Positions 49,977 through 59,458 of a stretch of 64,000 bases of DNA are shown here, one piece after another. The notes beneath the pieces are model-generated. The model did not search any database. It was not told the DNA's origin and saw only the letters and a list, made by a program, of their open reading frames with translations. Origin of the DNA: Dyadobacter crusticola DSM 16708. GTDB taxonomy: Bacteria; Bacteroidota; Bacteroidia; Cytophagales; Spirosomataceae. Position numbers and translations under genes: made by a program. Position 1 is the stretch's first letter. Each line of letters opens with the position of its first letter. The stretch is from positions 1 to 64,000 of the forward strand of contig NZ_JNJB01000011.1 in the NCBI RefSeq assembly GCF_000701505.1, in the 5' to 3' direction.

Positions 49977-50194
49977 CTAAACCACGCAGCTCCCCTCTCC
50001 CCACCCACCTTGTAGTACAACTTCTATTCACCCGAAGATTCCATCCAGCTGCACATTGGGCTATTTCATCACGTATAGCTATACCGACAAGGTTTGTAGC
50101 GATGTAGCCACAAATTTTTCACTGAAAAAATTTGACACTTGAATGAAACAATACGAACAACTACTATATTAGACCGAATTTTTAACTCTCCTAT

Positions 50195-53100
50195 ATGAAA
50201 AACATTTTACTCTCCTTCTTATTGATTGTCGGCTTCAATGCGTTTTCACAAACGTTCCGTCCATTGACAGGTAAAATAGAAGCTGAAAGCTACGACGCAG
50301 TTTTCGGGGTAGGAACAGAACCGACAGAAGATGCCGGCGGAGGCACAGATGTGGGCTGGATGAACGACAACAACTGGGTCGAGTATAACGTCAACGTCGC
50401 TACTGCGGGATTCTACACTTTCAGAATTCGGATCGCTAACGGTTTCAGCGACAATGCTTCTTTGCAGATCAAATCAGGCAGCGGCGCTGTACTGGCACAA
50501 AAAACACTTCCAAGAACAGGCGGAATGCAGGGTTGGGCAACTGTTACCATGTTTGCTTCCCTGCCTTCGGGTAACCAGACAATCCGTTTGTTTGCCGAAC
50601 ACGGAGTATTTGCGATCAACTGGTTTGAAGCTTCCACAGGTACGATCAATATTCCTGGTAAAGTAGAGAGCGAGCTTTTTGATGCAGCCAGTAACGTGAT
50701 CACAGAGAACACACCAGATACTGGCGGTGGATTAAACGTAGCCAATATCGACGATAATGATTGGTTGGATTACAATGTAAATGTTGCCAGCAGCGGCACT
50801 TACAAGTTTTTCTTCCGGGTATCCAACGCGTGGGGAGACGGGTTGATCGAAATCAAAGACAGCGATGGTACTTCTCTTGGTCAGGTGAGCATACCGCGCA
50901 CAGGCGGGTGGCAAAACTATGTTACCGTGAGCACTACTGCTACGTTAACCGCGGGTAGTCACCTGCTGCGCATTCAGGCGACAAGAGGCGCATTCAATTT
51001 CAACTGGTTTGAAGTAGCAGGAGAGACCCCGCTTTTGACCAAAAACATTCCCGGAAAAATAGAGGCAGAGGATTTTGACGGGATCAATGGGTTACAAACT
51101 GAAAATACCGGAGACGTAAATGGCGGCGGCCTGAACGTAAGCGGCACAGATCCTGGCGATTGGATGGATTACCACGTGAACGTGCAAAATGCCGGCCCGC
51201 ATGCTTTCAGGTTCCGGGTAGCGGGAGCGACTGGTAACAGCCAGCTCGAAATCAAAAATGCTTCGGGCAATACCCTCGGCAGTGTGGATATACCCTGGAC
51301 AGGCGGCTGGCAGACTTACGCCGTTGTTGCCGATACAGTAACCTTATCGGCAGGTCAGCAGGTGCTGAGGCTGCAAGTCAACAGGGGCGGGTTTAACTTC
51401 AACTGGTTTGAAGTAGAAGAAGCAACAATCCCGGATCCGAAAGGGGTGATTACCTTCGCTGCGCTTCCTGCCAAAACAGTTGCAAATGCACCTTTTACAT
51501 TACATGCTACAAGTAACAACAGCGAGGTACCTGTTACTTTTACTTCTTCAAACAATGCGGTAATCACAGTTTCGAACACAGGTTCAGCCTGGGTGGCGAC
51601 GATCCAGGGTGAGGGCAGTGCGATCATCACAGCTTCTCAGGCCGCCAGCGCTTCTTTCGCCGCAGCTGATAATGTTTCTCAAACACAGGTTATTTATCCT
51701 GTACAGCCTTCGACACCGACAAATAAAGTAACAATAGACGGAAAGCGCTGGTACCAGCTTACCAATGCAACCAGCTCCCTTGAACCACTTTTCGACGGCA
51801 ATACACAGGCGTCGGTCAATACAGGCTGGGGTAAGGTCATCAACGAATATGAAGCATATTACCCATTGCTGGAAGGCGAGCAAATGACTTTGGAAAGCAT
51901 CAAGTTCTTCGACCTTGAAGGCAGTGCGGCTAACAACCCGATGACGCTGTCAATCATTAACAATAACTGGGAACGCATTGAAATCGCTTCGTTCAAAGGC
52001 TACGAATACAACAGCTGGGTAGGTCCCTACCCCGACGCGCAGGTTTCGGAAGAAAACCGGTTTAAGCTGAATGCGACTATCGGCAACATTAAATACCTCG
52101 TTCTGAAAGTACAAGGTGTGCTGCCGACTGAAATTGAGTTTTATGGTACTTACACCGCACCTTCACAAGGCCCTACTCCCGTGCCGCACAAATCAGTGAG
52201 ACTGGGAGATACTTTTGGTGTAAACGGATATGAATGGAATTTTGAAGTGGGTAATAACCCGCAGGTAATCAATGAGCCGCTGATGAACCTTGCAAAAGGT
52301 TTTCCAGGCTTCCGTCACTACATTGACTGGGAGAAGCTGGAACCGCAGGAAGGCGTTTATACTTATAACCCGACACTTTCCGGAGGCTGGAATTACGATG
52401 CGATTTATGAGCGTTGCAAAGCTGAAAATATGGAAGTACTGGCTTGCCTGAAAACACTGCCGGGCTGGATGCTGGATACTTACCCTGCCGGTGAGCGCGA
52501 CAATGAAAATACGCCGGTACGTTACGGAAAGAACTTCGCCGACCCGCTTTCCTACATTGAGCAGGCGAAAGTTGGTTTCCAATACGCAGCAAGATACGGA
52601 AGCAACACGAACGTTGATCCAAACCTGCTCAGCACACATAACACGCCAAGATGGAATGGCGATGTTCCAAACTCAGTGAAAATTGGATTGAACCTCGTGA
52701 AGTACATTGAATGCGACAACGAGCGCGACAAATGGTGGAAAGGCCGCAAAGCTTACCAGACCGCACGGGAATACGCCGCCAATCTTTCCGCATTTTACGA
52801 CGGACACAAGAATACAATGGGTGCTGGCGTGGGAATCAAAAATGCTGACCCGAACATGAAAGTGGTAATCGCAGGTCTTGTAACCGGCCCTGATTACATC
52901 AAAGGTATGGTCGACTGGTGCAAAGAATTCCGCGGCTACCGCGCAGACGGTTCTGTAAACCTTTGCTGGGATATTGTCAACTTCCATTTATACATTGATG
53001 ACGCAACACTGAACCAGAGCGGAACATCTACCCGCGGTACTGCTCCTGAAAACCCGAATGCGAAGCGAATCATTGACGAGTATGTAAAAACAACGCACGA

Positions 53101-53974
53101 AGTTTCGCAGGATATGCCGGTCTGGATTACGGAAACAGGCTACGATGTGAACCAGGGAAGTCCGCTTAAAGCGATACCTATCGGCAGTAAATCAGCTCAG
53201 GTAACACAGGCTGACTGGATTCTGAGAACTTCACTGGTTTCAGCGCGCTCGGGCATTGAGAAGGTTTTCTTTTATCAAATGTATGATGATAACAATGGAT
53301 CCGGGATGTTTGGAACGTCAGGCCTGCTGAACTGGGATCAGACGCGCCGACCTGCCGCAGATTACATTTACCAGGTAAACCAGCGTTTTGGAGACTACCG
53401 CTACAAAGAAACATTGAACTCCGATCCGATTGTGGACCGCTATGAACTCAATGGAAAATCACTTTTCATTCTGACAGTTCCGGATGAAATTGGTCGTACA
53501 GAGCAGTATACCGTAAACCTGAATGAAGCAGGTATTGCGAAAATCTACACGCCGCAAGCCGGAAGTAACAGCATGAGCGTGCAGGAGCTGCCGATCGTTG
53601 ATGGGAAAGTAACAGTTACTGCTGGTGAAACGCCGATTTTCGTAATTGCGGAGCAGTCAAGTGCAAGAAAAGCGATGGTAGAAAGCCCGGCGCCTGCGGT
53701 TGAAGCACAGCCTTTACACGCCGATGCAAGCATTTATCCGAACCCTACTTCCGACTTTGTCAGCATTGATCTTGCGAATGAAAAATATACGGAAGTTGAA
53801 ATCAAGATATTCGAAGCAGCTTCCGGCCGTTTGCACCACAAAGCAAAAGTGCAGAAAACGGGCAACAAATTCACCCACAAGATCAACATTACGCATTTGC
53901 CGGCAAGTATGTATATCGTCGAGATCAGTCAGGATCAGGATAGGGCATTCAGGAAGCTTGCCAAGCTAAACTAA
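50195..53974 (+). CDS. Secreted multi-domain glycoside hydrolase with three CBM6-like domains and T9SS signal
   Basis: The 1259-residue protein begins with a signal peptide (MKNILLSFLLIVGFNAFSQ). Three CBM6-like domains follow at about 25-145, 148-275 and 282-410, each with GKIEAE(S/D)-type start, D(W/N)..Y.VNV and FNWFEV end. Next come an Ig/BIg2-like domain (about 413-500), a discoidin-like region (505-660) and a TIM barrel (about 665-1065). The barrel has EC-DNE-RDKW (N842-E843, candidate acid/base as in clan GH-A) and VWITETGYD (E980, candidate nucleophile). A beta domain and a C-terminal sorting domain (SIYPNPTSDFVSIDLANE ... YIVEISQDQDRAFRKLAKL) close it. GH5/GH39-like folds are possible; the family is not fixed. 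Confidence 0.88.
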   Translation: MKNILLSFLLIVGFNAFSQTFRPLTGKIEAESYDAVFGVGTEPTEDAGGGTDVGWMNDNNWVEYNVNVATAGFYTFRIRIANGFSDNASLQIKSGSGAVLAQKTLPRTGGMQGWATVTMFASLPSGNQTIRLFAEHGVFAINWFEASTGTINIPGKVESELFDAASNVITENTPDTGGGLNVANIDDNDWLDYNVNVASSGTYKFFFRVSNAWGDGLIEIKDSDGTSLGQVSIPRTGGWQNYVTVSTTATLTAGSHLLRIQATRGAFNFNWFEVAGETPLLTKNIPGKIEAEDFDGINGLQTENTGDVNGGGLNVSGTDPGDWMDYHVNVQNAGPHAFRFRVAGATGNSQLEIKNASGNTLGSVDIPWTGGWQTYAVVADTVTLSAGQQVLRLQVNRGGFNFNWFEVEEATIPDPKGVITFAALPAKTVANAPFTLHATSNNSEVPVTFTSSNNAVITVSNTGSAWVATIQGEGSAIITASQAASASFAAADNVSQTQVIYPVQPSTPTNKVTIDGKRWYQLTNATSSLEPLFDGNTQASVNTGWGKVINEYEAYYPLLEGEQMTLESIKFFDLEGSAANNPMTLSIINNNWERIEIASFKGYEYNSWVGPYPDAQVSEENRFKLNATIGNIKYLVLKVQGVLPTEIEFYGTYTAPSQGPTPVPHKSVRLGDTFGVNGYEWNFEVGNNPQVINEPLMNLAKGFPGFRHYIDWEKLEPQEGVYTYNPTLSGGWNYDAIYERCKAENMEVLACLKTLPGWMLDTYPAGERDNENTPVRYGKNFADPLSYIEQAKVGFQYAARYGSNTNVDPNLLSTHNTPRWNGDVPNSVKIGLNLVKYIECDNERDKWWKGRKAYQTAREYAANLSAFYDGHKNTMGAGVGIKNADPNMKVVIAGLVTGPDYIKGMVDWCKEFRGYRADGSVNLCWDIVNFHLYIDDATLNQSGTSTRGTAPENPNAKRIIDEYVKTTHEVSQDMPVWITETGYDVNQGSPLKAIPIGSKSAQVTQADWILRTSLVSARSGIEKVFFYQMYDDNNGSGMFGTSGLLNWDQTRRPAADYIYQVNQRFGDYRYKETLNSDPIVDRYELNGKSLFILTVPDEIGRTEQYTVNLNEAGIAKIYTPQAGSNSMSVQELPIVDGKVTVTAGETPIFVIAEQSSARKAMVESPAPAVEAQPLHADASIYPNPTSDFVSIDLANEKYTEVEIKIFEAASGRLHHKAKVQKTGNKFTHKINITHLPASMYIVEISQDQDRAFRKLAKLN

Positions 53975-53978
53975 CGAA

Positions 53979-54008
53979 AAAGGGGAGCCTGACCGGCTCC
54001 CCTTTTTT
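53979..54008. terminator. Bidirectional terminator between convergent genes
   Basis: GGGGAGCC (53982-53989) and GGCTCCCC (53995-54002) form a perfect 8-bp stem with a 5-base loop, with A-rich and T6 flanks. It serves the glycoside hydrolase on the plus strand and the GlxA-type regulator on the minus strand. Confidence 0.92.
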
Positions 54009-54009
54009 A

Positions 54010-55020
54010 TTACACTACCCCGCTCATTCTGCGATCGAGCCGGGCGCCGCTTTCCAGCCTAGCAATGTTAAACTTGTCGCGGTATTCCTTGGGAGTTACC
54101 CCGGTGCTTTTTTTGAAGAGCTGGCGAAATGATTTCAGATCGTTATACCCCGAATTGAGCATTACTTCCAGCACACTCTGGTCGGTTTGCGCAAGCAGCT
54201 TTTTGGCAGCCTCGATTCTGGTTCGCTGCAGATATTCGATCGGTGTAACCCCAATTGCCTGCTTGAACCTCCGCACCACATTACGCCGGCTGGCAGGTAT
54301 ATCCTGAATCAGCATTTCGATCGTACTTCCTTCCTGGTATTCTTTCTCTATTTTTTGCTGCGCCATATTCACAAGCCCGTCGCCGTGGTTTTGTGGCGGG
54401 GTAAATGTGCCGAAATAGGTTTGCTGCTCACGATCCATATCGATCGCGAACATTTTGGCTGTGCGCAACGTCAGCTCTTTTCCGCAAAAGCGCTGGATCA
54501 GATAAAGCATCAGATGAAAGCTGCTCGTCGCGCCTCCGCTAGTATATATCCCGCGGTCTTCGGTGACAACAGCGTCACTTTTCATGATTATCTCGGGGAA
54601 GTTCGATGCAAGCGCCTGAGCGGAATCGATGTGGGTAGTTGCCTGCCGGCCATTCAACAAGCCAGCCGCCGCAAGCAGGAATGCGCCGGTGCAGAAGCTC
54701 GCCAGTTCCGTGCCTTGCTTATGCTGCTCACGAAGCCAGGGAATGCACATTTGGTTGGTTAGCAAGGACGATTTCAGGTCACCCGCGCCAAATGCAGGAA
54801 TGAGAACCAGGTCCTGTTTTGGCGAACCGTCGATCGGCTCCATATTGTACGCTCCGTAAAACTGCCCGGCTTCCTTGTTGGGCGAAAAAAGCGTGATATT
54901 GAAAAAAGGCGGCGCTCCCTCGCTTTCACAAAAGCTATTAACTGATTCAAAAACATCCAGGATAGCAGCAACACTCAATAAGCGATGTTTGTGTGTAATT
55001 AAGAGGCCTAACTGTATCAT
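54010..55020 (-). CDS. GlxA-type AraC-family transcriptional regulator
   Basis: The 336-residue protein has a DJ-1/PfpI-like N-terminal domain (1-about 175, QDLVLIPAFGAGDL, nucleophile elbow GTELASFCTGAFLLAAAGLL) and a C-terminal AraC HTH (about 225-325, IQDIPASRRNVVRRFKQAIGVTPIEYLQRTRIEAAKKLLAQTDQSV, NSGYNDLKSFRQLFKKSTGVTPKEYRDKF). The cysteine of the elbow is kept, but enzyme activity is not expected in this regulator group. The nearby plus-strand secreted hydrolase or the M23 lipoprotein may be targets, without evidence. Confidence 0.92.
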   Translation of the reverse strand: MIQLGLLITHKHRLLSVAAILDVFESVNSFCESEGAPPFFNITLFSPNKEAGQFYGAYNMEPIDGSPKQDLVLIPAFGAGDLKSSLLTNQMCIPWLREQHKQGTELASFCTGAFLLAAAGLLNGRQATTHIDSAQALASNFPEIIMKSDAVVTEDRGIYTSGGATSSFHLMLYLIQRFCGKELTLRTAKMFAIDMDREQQTYFGTFTPPQNHGDGLVNMAQQKIEKEYQEGSTIEMLIQDIPASRRNVVRRFKQAIGVTPIEYLQRTRIEAAKKLLAQTDQSVLEVMLNSGYNDLKSFRQLFKKSTGVTPKEYRDKFNIARLESGARLDRRMSGVV

Positions 55021-55154
55021 GTTTTTAGCGGCTTATTAGGTTGAAAGTTGCACGTAATATAGAATTTTTTGTCCTAAATACCCCTTTTTTACACTATATC
55101 ATGCTTTGCGGGCATGAATTTGTTAGTAGCCGGTTAAAACGAAGTCCCTACGTC

Positions 55155-56351
55155 ATGAAACATTTGCAACAACTGTCACTGACCGCATTGCTTTTAGCGC
55201 TGCTTGCTTCCTGTAAGCCTGTGCCCGTTTCGCATTGGTTTCCGGTGACACCCCAGGAATTTTACGAACGTGACCTTTTGAAGGCCAAACTGGAAAAGAC
55301 ACCCGCAGGACAAACCTGGTTCCGCGTCGGAGAGGCTGTTTTAAGGGATTCCGTGTTTTCCATTGCGCCGTATCAGGAACGTTTCTATCTGGGTGACTCG
55401 GTGCCTGCACAGGCCATCAGGCTCAAAGTACCGGAAGGAAGAAAGCTCGTCATTACCCCGCTTCGCGATGACGCGGACACAACTGCACACTTGTTTCTGG
55501 AATTGTATAAAATAAAAAGCAATGAAAAAACGCAGCGACTCGACTACCTGAGCAAAGACGGACAATCATTGACATATACCAACTACGAACAGGATACGCT
55601 ATTGCTGCGGCTGCAAACCGGCCTCAATGAAAAGGTCGCGGTAACACTCTCGCTGACTACCCTGCCGTCGCTGAGCTTTCCGGTATCCGGTCACAATATG
55701 TCCGATCTGATCAGTTTTTGGGGTGCCGATCGAGATGGCGGGATCAGGTCGCACGAGGGTGTTGATATCCGTGTAAAACGCGGTACGCCGGTGGTGGCGG
55801 CACAGGATGGTTTTGTAACGCAGACAGGAACCAATAACCTCGGCGGCAAAGTGGTCTTTTTATCGGCCTTGTCAAATCCCTACTCCCTCTACTACGCGCA
55901 TCTGGACAGCCAACTGGTGTCGAGCGGGCAACGCGTAACCATCGGCGATACGCTGGGCCTGGTAGGGAATACCGGCAATGCGATTACTACAGCGCCGCAT
56001 TTGCATTTCGGGATCTACTTACGCGGGCAGGGCGCTGTGAACCCGCTTCCATTTATCAACGACAAAAAAGAAAAGCTGCCCAGGCTGCCTGAAACGTCCA
56101 AATGGTTTGGCGATACGGTTACATTGAAAAAGAAAGCGGGCCTCTTCTTTTCTCCCCAATTTGACAAATCCGCCCAAATCACTGCATTGCCTGCAAATAC
56201 GGTCGTGAGAATAATCGGCGAAATGGCGAAAGGCTACCGGGTGTCGTTGGAAAACGGGACCAAAGGTTATATCCCCACTGTACCGCTTCAGAAGTACAAA
56301 CGCTCCGAGCTGACGCAAAACAGCCCGGCCCAGTCCAGTGCAGGCTTGTAA
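55155..56351 (+). CDS. M23-family peptidase lipoprotein with C-terminal SH3-like domain
   Basis: From the ATG at 55155 the protein has 398 residues with the lipobox LLLALLASCKPVP. The upstream extension to 55041 has no signal and is not used. The peptidase domain (about 195-305) keeps the zinc ligands SHEGVDIRVKRGTPVVAAQDG (H..D) and the HLH motif in APHLHFGIYLRG, so it should cut peptidoglycan cross-links in the periplasm. The last 60 residues (KKKAGLFFSPQFDKSAQITALPANTVVRIIGEMAKGYRVSLENGTKGYIPT) look like a bacterial SH3 domain. The stop codon lies in the loop of a long hairpin. Confidence 0.92.
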   Translation: MKHLQQLSLTALLLALLASCKPVPVSHWFPVTPQEFYERDLLKAKLEKTPAGQTWFRVGEAVLRDSVFSIAPYQERFYLGDSVPAQAIRLKVPEGRKLVITPLRDDADTTAHLFLELYKIKSNEKTQRLDYLSKDGQSLTYTNYEQDTLLLRLQTGLNEKVAVTLSLTTLPSLSFPVSGHNMSDLISFWGADRDGGIRSHEGVDIRVKRGTPVVAAQDGFVTQTGTNNLGGKVVFLSALSNPYSLYYAHLDSQLVSSGQRVTIGDTLGLVGNTGNAITTAPHLHFGIYLRGQGAVNPLPFINDKKEKLPRLPETSKWFGDTVTLKKKAGLFFSPQFDKSAQITALPANTVVRIIGEMAKGYRVSLENGTKGYIPTVPLQKYKRSELTQNSPAQSSAGL

Positions 56352-56377
56352 AGCTGCAAAGCGGACTGGGCCGGGCT
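56322..56377 (+). terminator. 15-bp hairpin enclosing the M23 gene stop
   Basis: AGCCCGGCCCAGTCC (56322-56336) is the exact complement of GGACTGGGCCGGGCT (56363-56377). The TAA stop lies in the loop, where GCTTGTAAAGC can form a further small stem. A T-run is absent (TCTTCATTCTTG). It may act as a terminator with weak tail or protect the 3' end. Bases 56378-56623 show no gene. Confidence 0.75.
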
Positions 56378-56623
56378 CTTCATTCTTGTCCCCGCACCCG
56401 GCAACTACATCCCGGTACAAGGCTCTTTTTTCATGGCTAATGGATTATGTCAAATGCATTCCTGCGCCTTTTTGACAAAACAAAGGTACCTTCTTCGGTT
56501 CTCTTAAATCAATCCTCTAAAAACACGATTTTTGAAAAATCATGCTTTTAGAGGATATTTCTAAACTGTTTTATTTCAGAATTTTGCTTCCTGTAAAATC
56601 CTGTCGATCTATCCTCCGACAAT

Positions 56624-58552
56624 ATGAAGTTTATTGCCCAGGCGCTGTGTTTATTGCTGATCTGCTTCCATGTTTCTGCCCAGGATTCCGATGTTCAAAC
56701 CATTCGGCGACGTTTGCAGGCTGCGCGGCAGGATACCAGTATGGTGCTCGCTTACATTGATTATGGTCAGCATGTGGAAAATCAGAACCTTGATAGTGCT
56801 GCGAAGTATTACTTAAAAGCCGGGGCGCTGAGTGACAAGCTGGGGTATGCAGCAGGCAAATTTAAGTTCAGGACCTATTATACCTACATTCTCAACTTGC
56901 AGGGGAAGTTTGATCAGGCTTTAAAACTAAATAAGGAGAGCCTCACAATAGCGAGGGAGATGAAAAATCCGCTGAATGTGGGAAAAGCATTGGCCAACAT
57001 AGCTACAAGTCATACGTACATGGGCAATTTTACGGAGGCGATCAAATATTACCAGCAGTCTGCGGACCAGTTTGAGAAGCTGGGCCGGAAAGATTATCTG
57101 CCTAGACTGTACGTCAACATTGGTGCCGCATTTGAACATGCCAATCTTTTTGAAAAATCATTGGGTTACAAAAAGAAGGCGCTGGAACTCGCCAGGCCCA
57201 TGAAAGACAGTCTGCAACTCGCTGATATTCTGACCACATTGGGTACCTGCTATCTGAATCTGAAAAAATATAAAGAAGCTGTTGTCCATTTCAATGAGGG
57301 TGTTGCGATTTCGCAGAAGATCGGTTCCGAGATCTTTGTTGTACAAGCTTATGCCGGTTTATGCCGCGCCTACCGTGGATTCAAGAACCCTGGAAAAGCA
57401 AAGGAATATGGAGAAAAAGGACTAGCACTGGCGAGAAAAACAGGAAACGTATTCCTTGAAATGGAATGTTTGCGTGCATTGATGTTTGTCGCCGAAGATT
57501 ATAAAGACCCCGCACTTTCAGCGAAATACACGGAAGAAGCCTTGAAAATTGCCGAAGAAAATGAGATGACGGATCATTTGGTAGAGCTTTATGAAGACTA
57601 TGCAACCGACCTGAGCCGGCAAAACAAACACAAAGCTGCTTACGAGTACCTGATGAAATACGTCATCCTCAACGATTCCATTCAGGGTCTCGACGTTCAG
57701 AAACAATTGCAGGAACTTGACGCGAAATACCTGACCGCACAGAAGGAAAAGCAGATTCTCACATTAGAAAAAGAAAAACAAACGCGCAACACATTGATTT
57801 ACGGACTTGCGGCCGGGCTGGTGGTGCTGGTGAGCATTTCTATATTGGTTTACCGGAACATCACCATTCGGAAACGCATTGCCGAGCAGGAAGTATTGCA
57901 GCTGCAACAGGAAAAGCAGCTTGTGGCCACCAACTCTATTTTGAAAGGCCAGGAAGAAGAACGCACACGCGTAGCTCGGGATTTACATGACGGGCTCGGC
58001 GGGCTATTATCAGGTATTAAATTAACACTCAACTCCGTGAAAGGAAATGTAATCCTGCCCGAAGAGAGCGCGCTGACGTTCACCCGGGCATTGAACCAAT
58101 TAGATGGAGCGATCAGTGAAATGCGCCGCGTCGCCCATAGTATGATGCCCGAAACACTGGTCCATTTCGGACTGATCGATGCATTAAGCGACTTTTGCGA
58201 CGGGATTAGCGCGTCGGGCAAGCTGCTGGTAAGCATGCAGCATTTCGGGTTTGAAAAGCGGCTTGATTCTTCCATTGAAATCGTACTCTACCGGATCGTA
58301 CAGGAGCTGCTCAACAATGTGCTCAAATATGCAGAAGCAACCGAAGTACAGGTACAGCTTACCAAAGTCGATAACCGCGTGAGCCTGACCGTGGAAGATA
58401 ATGGAAAAGGTTTCGATATCAGCAAGCTCGATCAGAACAAAGGCGCCGGAATGCGGAATGTCCAGGCGCGGGTAGACTACCTGAATGGGAAATTGGATAT
58501 CCAGTCAGCGCCGAACGAGGGAACTTCTATATTGGTTGAAATTGAGGTCTGA
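56624..58552 (+). CDS. TPR-containing sensor histidine kinase (HisKA_3 type)
   Basis: The 642-residue kinase has a signal peptide (MKFIAQALCLLLICFHVSAQ). A periplasmic sensor of about seven tetratricopeptide repeats spans about 30-350 (NVGKALANIATSHTYMGNFTEAIKYYQQSADQFEKLGR and similar), followed by a coiled segment (QLQELDAKYLTAQKEKQILTLEKEK). One transmembrane helix lies at about 390-410 (LIYGLAAGLVVLVSISILVYR). HisKA_3 has the phospho-acceptor H455 in RTRVARDLHDGLGGLLSGIK, and the HATPase domain shows VQELLNNVLKYAEA, VEDNGKGFD and GAGMRNVQARV. It is of the NarX/DegS group. The partner regulator gene starts 20 bases downstream. Confidence 0.95.
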   Translation: MKFIAQALCLLLICFHVSAQDSDVQTIRRRLQAARQDTSMVLAYIDYGQHVENQNLDSAAKYYLKAGALSDKLGYAAGKFKFRTYYTYILNLQGKFDQALKLNKESLTIAREMKNPLNVGKALANIATSHTYMGNFTEAIKYYQQSADQFEKLGRKDYLPRLYVNIGAAFEHANLFEKSLGYKKKALELARPMKDSLQLADILTTLGTCYLNLKKYKEAVVHFNEGVAISQKIGSEIFVVQAYAGLCRAYRGFKNPGKAKEYGEKGLALARKTGNVFLEMECLRALMFVAEDYKDPALSAKYTEEALKIAEENEMTDHLVELYEDYATDLSRQNKHKAAYEYLMKYVILNDSIQGLDVQKQLQELDAKYLTAQKEKQILTLEKEKQTRNTLIYGLAAGLVVLVSISILVYRNITIRKRIAEQEVLQLQQEKQLVATNSILKGQEEERTRVARDLHDGLGGLLSGIKLTLNSVKGNVILPEESALTFTRALNQLDGAISEMRRVAHSMMPETLVHFGLIDALSDFCDGISASGKLLVSMQHFGFEKRLDSSIEIVLYRIVQELLNNVLKYAEATEVQVQLTKVDNRVSLTVEDNGKGFDISKLDQNKGAGMRNVQARVDYLNGKLDIQSAPNEGTSILVEIEV

Positions 58553-58572
58553 ATGATTATTAAACAGCAACT

Positions 58573-59190
58573 ATGAGTGTTAAGATACTGATCGTCGACG
58601 ACCACCCGCTGGTACTGGAAGGCTTAAAATCGCTGTTGGCAGATTGTGAAGGCATCCTGGTGGCAGGCACAGCCGCGAATGCAATTGATGCGATTGCCTT
58701 TTTGAAAACGAATGAGGTAGATATTGCATTTCTGGATATCAGCCTCCCGGATATCAGCGGAATAGAACTTTGCAAGAAAATAAAAGAGCAGTTCCCGGCA
58801 GTGAAGACACTCGCGCTGAGCACTTTCAACGAACGGTCCTATGTATCGCGGATGATCCAGAATGGCGCGTCGGGCTATCTGATCAAGAGTTCGGGCAAAG
58901 AAGAAATATTGGAAGCGATCCGGCAGGTGCAGGCGGGCGGCTATTTCATGAATGTCAATTTTGATCAGGCATCTTCCCCTGCTCCTACCAAGACGGTACC
59001 GTTTTTAACAAGAAGAGAAAAGGAGGTTTTGCTACTAATCGCCGAGGGACTAACCAACACCCAAATCGCCGAGCAGCTCTTTGTAAGTGTCACCACCGTC
59101 AATACACACCGCCAGAATTTGCTAATGAAATTCGAAGTATCCAACACAGCTTCGCTGATAAAGCTTGCGGCGGGGTTGGGGTTGATTTAA
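58573..59190 (+). CDS. LuxR/NarL-family response regulator
   Basis: The 205-residue regulator has a receiver domain (VDDHP at 8-12, phospho-acceptor D55 in IAFLDISLPD, LSTF near 79-82, K in LIKSSGKEE). A LuxR HTH follows at about 143-205 (LTRREKEVLLLIAEGLTNTQIAEQLFVSVTTVNTHRQNLLMKF). Its last 22 codons and stop (59122-59190) are repeated at 59717-59785 with only three base changes, all synonymous, around a toxin-antitoxin cassette. It pairs with the TPR kinase. Confidence 0.95.
   Translation: MSVKILIVDDHPLVLEGLKSLLADCEGILVAGTAANAIDAIAFLKTNEVDIAFLDISLPDISGIELCKKIKEQFPAVKTLALSTFNERSYVSRMIQNGASGYLIKSSGKEEILEAIRQVQAGGYFMNVNFDQASSPAPTKTVPFLTRREKEVLLLIAEGLTNTQIAEQLFVSVTTVNTHRQNLLMKFEVSNTASLIKLAAGLGLI
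59122..59190 (+). repeat. Left copy of 69-bp direct repeat (response-regulator 3' end)
   Basis: This is the real end of the LuxR-type gene, from codon 184 to the TAA stop. It repeats at 59717-59785. Together the copies bracket 526 bases that hold only the toxin-antitoxin pair. The repeats differ at three sense bases, and the stops differ too (TAA against TAG). Confidence 0.95.
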
Positions 59191-59197
59191 GAGGAGG

Positions 59198-59458
59198 TTA
59201 GCTATAATGAAAGCGGCATTGAACAACGATGATCTTGTTATCATGTATCTTGTATACGAGCCTATGTTCATCGGTAATTCGCCTCGACCAGTAGCCTGAC
59301 AAGTTATATTTAAGCGGCTCCGGTTTGCCAATGCCACTGAATGGGGTTTCGGAAATGGATTCCAACAAAGCTCGAAGCCTTTTTAGAATAGCGCTGTTTC
59401 CTGTATGTTTCCAATATTGAAGTTGAGTTTTTGCCTTGTCGGTAAACTCTACTTCCAT
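59198..59458 (-). CDS. YoeB/Txe-type toxin (RelE superfamily mRNA endonuclease)
   Basis: The 86-residue protein matches YoeB/Txe: VEFTDKAKTQLQYWKHTGNSAILKRLRALLESISETPFSGIGKPEPLKYNLSGYWSRRITDEHRLVYKI, ending VVQCRFHYS. The key residues known from E. coli YoeB are visible: E47 equivalent in KPEPLK, R in SRRI and EHRLVY, and the terminal H-Y pair. Such toxins bind the ribosome and cleave mRNA in the A site. It overlaps the antitoxin gene by 10 bases and ends 7 bases from the response-regulator stop. Confidence 0.93.
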   Translation of the reverse strand: MEVEFTDKAKTQLQYWKHTGNSAILKRLRALLESISETPFSGIGKPEPLKYNLSGYWSRRITDEHRLVYKIHDNKIIVVQCRFHYS

